Of a stretch of 64,000 nt of DNA, positions 59,453 to 64,000 are shown piece after piece. The stretch spans positions 52,170 to 116,169 of the forward strand of contig JAXGMN010000044.1 in NCBI GenBank assembly GCA_040768665.1, in the 5' to 3' direction. The DNA comes from JABWBD01 sp040768665 (lineage in GTDB: Bacteria; Planctomycetota; Planctomycetia; Pirellulales; Thermoguttaceae). The position numbers and the translations under genes were made by a program. Position 1 is the first letter of the stretch; each line of letters starts with the position of its first letter. The notes under the pieces are model-generated. The model was not told the DNA's origin, made no database searches, and worked only from the letters and a program-made list of their open reading frames with translations.

Positions 59453-62400
59453 CTACAGTCGAATAGACGAGCTCTGGCCAAACACAATGTCGAGCATTTC
59501 GCCCTCGCCGCTCCGCAATACAAACATGCGGAGCGATACGATTTCACCGCCTTTCGCGACTTGCGGCACGACGAATTCCCGCACTACGGCGTCGCCCAGG
59601 TAGGGCGTTGACTCCGCGATCGGCACGCGCACGGTCTTGTCCCCGGCCCGGCACTCAAGGTACACCTTGCCCGGTTCGATCGACGGCCCGGGCCGCGGAG
59701 CAAGCCACGTCGCCTCGGCAATGTTTCCAATGCTTGCCCGACAGCGAAGCGTTTCCCCCGGTCCCAGTTCCACGAGTTCACCCGACTGGATCTCCCGCCA
59801 CGGTCCGTCTGAAGACGTGCGGACTTCCACCGAGTTGAATTCGGCGTTCAGATGCGCCGGTGGGTTGTGGCCCGTAAGCGGCGTGCCACCGACGGCCACC
59901 AGAGGGCAATCGGCCGAAGTCGTGCCGCTGCCGGCGGTCTTCAGGGACGGCAACGTGCCGGCCTCGATGGCCGCGAGGTACCGGGGAGCGTAGGTCTGCC
60001 AGGCGTCGGCGAAATGGGCGTCGAAATTCAATGCGATGGTCGGCCGATTCGAATCATGATCCTTGCCGGGCATCGGCGGCATCCATGCCAGATCCCCGAT
60101 TCGTGAAAACTCCCGGTGGGACCGGCGAACCACTTCACACGCGGGCCGTTCGCTCCCGTCGGGGTTGAGGATTCCGAAATCGCTCGCCTCTCCCAGCCGG
60201 AATCCTCCAGGCAGCCACCACGGGGCCGCCCCGCGCGCCCCCGATTCCAGAAACATGCGGTAGAAATTCTCGTACTCGGCCTGCTGGTTCGCTAACTGCT
60301 GCGGGTCGATCTTCTCCCGTCCCGTCTTCCACTCTCCGTGGATACCGTTGACCGTGTATCCGAACTCCATCCAGACGACCGGCTTCTCACGCGACAGAAA
60401 CCGATAGTAGAGCGTTACCAAGCCGCCTTTGCGGATTTCATCCGCGGGCGTCGGCTTTCCCCAGCCTTCGGTCTGAAGATTGTAGCCTTCCGGGCATAGA
60501 AAGCTGACGTGCTTGGCCACGCTTGCCGAGTGGGCATGGGCGAACCGTGCGCCGTCCGGAATTCCGCACGCGCCAAAGCGAAACGTCACGAGATGGTTGG
60601 GATCGAAACGTCGCAATTGCCGAATGACGCGGCCATACGCCTGGCCGACGTGGTCGCTGTAGAACCTGCGGAAAGCGGCGCAAACACGATCCCAGGGACC
60701 GTGGGTCTGCAACTGAGCGCCCGAGGGAACCGCCGCCCACGCCGCGCCCTCCGCGGCCTCGCCGCCGCGCGGCGCACGCGGAAGCTCAAACTCCCAATCC
60801 CGCTCGGCATGAGCGAGCGAGCCGTAACGCTCCACGATCCAATCGTTCCACGCCCGCGTGAACATCGCCAGCGACCGCGACGTGGAAAACGGCGAATGGA
60901 TCGGCTCCCAGGCAAGTTCCCACGCCAGGATCGCCGGGTCGTCCTTGACCCCTGCCGCTTCAATATGCCTTTGGATCGCCTCAGCGTCTGCGTTCAACAC
61001 CGGATCGGCCCACGGCAGGAAGTAAAAGACCTTGATCCCGTGGTTCCGGCATCGCTGGAGAAAATCGTGCAGGTCCCGATACGCGCCTTTCTCGTTGGGA
61101 TCGGCCGGCGTGGGCGCGAAGATCGCGCTGAGCGTGTTCACGCCGATCGACTCGAGCCACGCCAGATCGCGTTCGATAATCTCCGGGTCGTACCACTCCG
61201 GCCGGAGCATGTCGAGCGTCGGGCGCCCGCCCTGGCTCGTGGGCCGGTAGTTCACTCCAAGCATGAACCATGGCTTGCCGCCCAGGATGAATTGCGAGCC
61301 TTCTACTCGGACGAAATCCTCCAGCCGGGCCGGCTCGTCCGAAAGCCGGTCGAGCTTGTGCTCGATCCGGTCGAGCAGTTCGCCTTGCGTATCGCCCCCC
61401 GGGCCTTCCCGCAATTCGACCGTCACCGTGTAGGGAAACTCCCCGGCATTTTCCGACGCCGGCGTCCAGCGGCACTGCACCTCTCGCCGCTCCGCGGGCG
61501 GAAGGACAAGCGGGAGCCACTCCTCGAAGACCACGTTCTTCGTCCGGTCGGCGACCTTCCACACGACCCGCAGCGACGCTTTCTCGCGCCCCGCGTTGAG
61601 GACCATTGCCCCCAGTTCCACCGGTTCTCCAGCGTGATAGGAGAATGAGCGGCTGCCGCCTTCCAACAAGAAGCATCCGTGAGTCATCGCGTGAGCAAGG
61701 GCGATGAGCGATTGGTTCAACGCCTTAGAGCCTGTCCCAAAACCGTCGGGGACTGGCTCATTTTGCGGAGTCTTCGGAGCAAAATGTGCCTGTCCCCTTC
61801 TTCTCGCGAGGTTTTGGGACAGGCTCTTAGCCGACGGTTCCGGGCCGAGTAGCGCAGCCGGATCGGCCAATCCGAGATTCGCCCAGATCGCTCCCGGCAG
61901 AACGTTTTCTCCGACGCCCATCCAGACGAGCGAGCCGCGATTTCGTTGTGCCCGGTCGTAGGCGTCCAACACCCGCACCCACCGCCATCGACGATGCCGG
62001 CCGAAACCGATTCCGTTCTCCCGCCAGACCGGCGAATACCACTCTTCGGAAAACGGGATATCGCCACCTCGCGCGAAACCGTGCAGTGGATCGGCAGCCA
62101 GCGGATGGGCCGGTCGCAAATGCATGACGTTCTCGAGCGGATAAATCTGGTGGGAAGGCGACATGCCGCCGATATCCGGCACGGTGATCTCGCGTTCGGC
62201 AAACTCGGCCTCGGCTGCCGTCGCCACATCGGCCAACCAGACGGTATGCGGACCGCGCTCGCACCGGGGCGTGTGCGATCGCGACAGGCCGAAGTGAATG
62301 CGAGCCACCTTGCCCGGCACGAGGCGGTCGCCGGGGCCGCCCCGGCCCGTTGCGCGCGAGTCGTACCAGTACACGAAGTCGCGCGGCTGCAAAACGTGCG

Positions 62401-63763
62401 CCCGCCAATCGCCGGACAACTCGACCGTCGCGATCCAGCGGGAATGATCCTGCTCGACGCATTCGATCGACATCTGCGGCGTGTCGGCGTCGCCCCTGGC
62501 GAGAAAGCACAGGAGGCGCTGCTCCTTGCCGAATCCCTCGGGAAGCGGCTGGAAAAAATTGTCCCAGCCGTCCAGGCTCAGCGAGAGCTTCCACATGTCG
62601 GTAAGGGAAATTCCGTTGGCGACCGGTTCCTTCGGCGCCGGCTCTCGCCGGACGCACCCGGGGCTGTCCGGTGTGTCACTGGCTCGCGACCAGCCGTCGG
62701 CTTGCAGCGGCAAAGGCCGCTTCTCGAGAACCGCGTATACCGCTTCGCCAAACTGATCCGCGGTGACATATCCGCTCGGCCCCTCGAGGAGAAGGTGCCC
62801 GAAGGCGGGCGCGCCGACCGCGATCACCTTGCCGCGCGCGTGCAGGAAATCATCGATCGAACCTGCCACCCTCGCCGGAAGGCGGCGCGCGTCCGCAAGC
62901 ACGACCAGGTCCGGCGCGTCGGCCGCGAAACGGGCCCGCGCCGCTTCTTCCCAAGGCACCACGGTCGCCCCGAACCGAGCATCCTCGAACCGCCACTTGA
63001 GGTGTTCGGCCAGTCCGCCGTCTTCTCCGGGAATGATCACAACACTGCCGGCGGGACCTCGCGCGAGAGCCGGCGTCGCCAGGGCCGCGCGCAAACGCCC
63101 GTGCACGGCCAATTCGTCGAATGCCGCTCCAACGCCGCTCGCGGCGAGCCCCGGCCGGCCGGATCGCAGGGCGCGTCCGGAGTCCAGCGAGTAGGCGTTC
63201 CGCCAGAATCGGCCCGACTCGGGATCACGAATCTCGCCCACAATCGATTCCGGCGAGATCGAAAGCGACAGCCGATAGGTTCGGCCGTACTGCCAACCGG
63301 TCAACTCGCCCTCCTGCCTGGCGGCGAGTCGCATGCTCGGGTTGATCGCTCCCGTCTGGGCCTGGTGGATCCCCCGGAGACTCTCGATCAGTTCGAAGTA
63401 GGGACGGTCCTCGGGCGACGCGACCAGCAGCAACCGCCAGTGGTTCTCGGCATCGGCGAACAGCGTCAACCCCGCCGTCACATACCCGCCGGAGAGCCGG
63501 CGCTCGACGCAGAGGTCCGCCTCGATCCGCCCCTGCTCCAGTTTCGACACGTTGGCGACGGCGAAACTGTCGGATCGCTCGGCGCCCACCCGCAGCGTTC
63601 CCGCGTCAAAGCGCCAGGCGTGCTCGCCGCGGAATTCATATCGCCCGCGATCGCGCGAGAAATCGTCTTGCAGAAGCGGCCCGTCGGCGTCGGCGCGGGC
63701 CTGGCACAACAGCACGACGAAGACGAAGCACGCCATTTGCCATAAGTACGGATACTGCCGCAT
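59453..63763 (-). CDS. Very large secreted glycosidase-like protein with in-frame repeat insertion
   Basis: This 1,436-residue protein has a signal peptide (YPYLWQMACFVFVVLLCQARA). An N-terminal beta-sandwich (about 45-245, LamG/CBM-like) and a ThuA/GATase-like middle (VVIIPGEDGGLAEHLKWRF) lead to a glycosidase TIM-barrel (about residues 830-1150). The barrel has PWFMLGVNYRPTSQGG, IGVNTLSAIFAPTP, AILAWELAWEPIHS and VVWMEFGYTVNG, a GH5/GH42-like clan A pattern with candidate acid/base in ELAWEP. C-terminal beta domains follow. ATG 63763 has AAGGA 10 bases upstream. A family D palindrome is inserted in frame, adding residues about 646-679 (SLSQNLARRRGQAHFAPKTP...). The enzyme probably acts on a polysaccharide. 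Confidence 0.85.
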   Translation of the reverse strand: MRQYPYLWQMACFVFVVLLCQARADADGPLLQDDFSRDRGRYEFRGEHAWRFDAGTLRVGAERSDSFAVANVSKLEQGRIEADLCVERRLSGGYVTAGLTLFADAENHWRLLLVASPEDRPYFELIESLRGIHQAQTGAINPSMRLAARQEGELTGWQYGRTYRLSLSISPESIVGEIRDPESGRFWRNAYSLDSGRALRSGRPGLAASGVGAAFDELAVHGRLRAALATPALARGPAGSVVIIPGEDGGLAEHLKWRFEDARFGATVVPWEEAARARFAADAPDLVVLADARRLPARVAGSIDDFLHARGKVIAVGAPAFGHLLLEGPSGYVTADQFGEAVYAVLEKRPLPLQADGWSRASDTPDSPGCVRREPAPKEPVANGISLTDMWKLSLSLDGWDNFFQPLPEGFGKEQRLLCFLARGDADTPQMSIECVEQDHSRWIATVELSGDWRAHVLQPRDFVYWYDSRATGRGGPGDRLVPGKVARIHFGLSRSHTPRCERGPHTVWLADVATAAEAEFAEREITVPDIGGMSPSHQIYPLENVMHLRPAHPLAADPLHGFARGGDIPFSEEWYSPVWRENGIGFGRHRRWRWVRVLDAYDRAQRNRGSLVWMGVGENVLPGAIWANLGLADPAALLGPEPSAKSLSQNLARRRGQAHFAPKTPQNEPVPDGFGTGSKALNQSLIALAHAMTHGCFLLEGGSRSFSYHAGEPVELGAMVLNAGREKASLRVVWKVADRTKNVVFEEWLPLVLPPAERREVQCRWTPASENAGEFPYTVTVELREGPGGDTQGELLDRIEHKLDRLSDEPARLEDFVRVEGSQFILGGKPWFMLGVNYRPTSQGGRPTLDMLRPEWYDPEIIERDLAWLESIGVNTLSAIFAPTPADPNEKGAYRDLHDFLQRCRNHGIKVFYFLPWADPVLNADAEAIQRHIEAAGVKDDPAILAWELAWEPIHSPFSTSRSLAMFTRAWNDWIVERYGSLAHAERDWEFELPRAPRGGEAAEGAAWAAVPSGAQLQTHGPWDRVCAAFRRFYSDHVGQAYGRVIRQLRRFDPNHLVTFRFGACGIPDGARFAHAHSASVAKHVSFLCPEGYNLQTEGWGKPTPADEIRKGGLVTLYYRFLSREKPVVWMEFGYTVNGIHGEWKTGREKIDPQQLANQQAEYENFYRMFLESGARGAAPWWLPGGFRLGEASDFGILNPDGSERPACEVVRRSHREFSRIGDLAWMPPMPGKDHDSNRPTIALNFDAHFADAWQTYAPRYLAAIEAGTLPSLKTAGSGTTSADCPLVAVGGTPLTGHNPPAHLNAEFNSVEVRTSSDGPWREIQSGELVELGPGETLRCRASIGNIAEATWLAPRPGPSIEPGKVYLECRAGDKTVRVPIAESTPYLGDAVVREFVVPQVAKGGEIVSLRMFVLRSGEGEMLDIVFGQSSSIRL
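61728..61826. mobile_element. Family D element inside a coding sequence
   Basis: This 99-bp palindrome is GAGCCTGTCCCAAAACC...GGTTTTGGGACAGGCTC with inner core GGGGACTGGCTCATTTTGC / GCAAAATGTGCCTGTCCCC. It is flanked by TTA on both sides (61725-61727 and 61827-61829). Element plus 3-base duplication is 102 bp, or 34 codons, which keeps the host frame open. Confidence 0.88.
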
Positions 63764-63814
63764 TTCGTTTTCGTCCTTCTTCAGTCCATCAGCCGCGGGC
63801 TGCAAAGGTAAGGA

Positions 63815-64000
63815 TCAGCGTCCGAGCGGCGAAGTTCGACCATCGCACGGGCTGCCTCCTCGTTCGAGTGGCGGGCGAGGACTGCGGGGCGCGAGATGGA
63901 GCATGAGACCAGCATCCATGATCAACAGGCCAAGCACGGCAGTCAACAGCCCGATCAATCGGACCCCTGCCGGTTTATCCGGCAGGTGAACGAGGTTCAT
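63815..64000 (-). CDS. Possible small membrane protein at window edge
   Basis: The frame reads MNLVHLPDKPAGVRLIGLLTAVLGLLIMDAG..., with one transmembrane helix and a basic tail, 61 residues. The first codon coincides with the window end, so it may be complete or be the end of a longer protein. No ribosome-binding site can be checked. Its stop is 51 bases upstream of the glycosidase-like gene start. The evidence is weak. Confidence 0.3.
   Translation of the reverse strand: MNLVHLPDKPAGVRLIGLLTAVLGLLIMDAGLMLHLAPRSPRPPLERGGSPCDGRTSPLGR

Noticed and set aside
61946..63745. 599-codon + strand frame opposite the glycosidase-like gene
   Set aside because: Antisense shadow; no ribosome-binding site or motif.
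1..64000. tRNA, rRNA or riboswitch
   Set aside because: I looked in all gaps over 150 bases for cloverleaf and known riboswitch signatures by eye and found none that hold up. A tRNAscan-SE/Infernal run would decide it.

Overview
The window looks like a high-GC chromosome segment of a planctomycete (Planctomycetota, probably Pirellulales-like). The evidence is an orphan formylmethanofuran dehydrogenase subunit C gene (fhcC), a signal peptidase I with a very large insert and a zinc ribbon, a Gram-negative lptB, many secreted proteins and beta-propellers of planctomycete type, SUMF1/FGE-like and HEAT-repeat proteins, and very frequent palindromic intergenic elements. This placement is inference from gene content; no rRNA or tRNA gene was seen.

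Layout: 0-12.6 kb holds metabolic and cofactor genes (partial alpha/beta hydrolase, ribF behind a DUF4912 gene, a moeA-periplasmic-binding-domain fusion, an epimerase, hicBA, fhcC, a hydrolase-fold protein without nucleophile serine, a sugar isomerase-like gene). 12.7-20 kb holds a large secreted glycosidase-like protein, an HDOD/degenerate-GGDEF protein, a zinc-ribbon membrane protein and a four-S1-domain RNA-binding protein. 20.2-26.4 kb holds a HEAT-repeat gene facing away from a compact four-gene operon (coiled coil, SUMF1/FGE-like, zinc-ribbon P-loop GTPase, GAP1-N-like protein). This operon resembles the GTPase-centred conflict systems predicted by comparative genomics and is the best candidate here for an uncharacterised system.

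26.4-32 kb: a C39-like membrane peptidase fusion, then lepB-lptB-aroH. 32-42 kb: a BNR/CBM9 secreted protein, two secreted beta-propellers, and a hybrid-free histidine kinase/response regulator pair. 42-48.6 kb: a three-gene oxidoreductase cluster split by a 25-copy heptanucleotide array, an IscA-like protein without ligands, and an NtrC-like AAA+ regulator with degraded signature motifs. 49-58.7 kb: a SWIM zinc-finger/DUF5691 pair, a HEAT lipoprotein, bioA, a split two-gene version of the C39-like peptidase, and a SYLF-domain protein. 59.4-64 kb: a 1,436-residue secreted glycosidase-like protein carrying an in-frame palindromic repeat.

Repeats are the most striking non-coding feature. At least four families of about 60-125 bp palindromic elements (called A, B, C, D below) fill the intergenic gaps. 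Families A, C and D share a core GGGGACTGG / CCTGTCCCC. Families A and C are flanked by 8-9 bp direct repeats, so they behave like MITEs. Family D copies are flanked by 3-bp repeats. Many copies touch stop codons and could serve as terminators.
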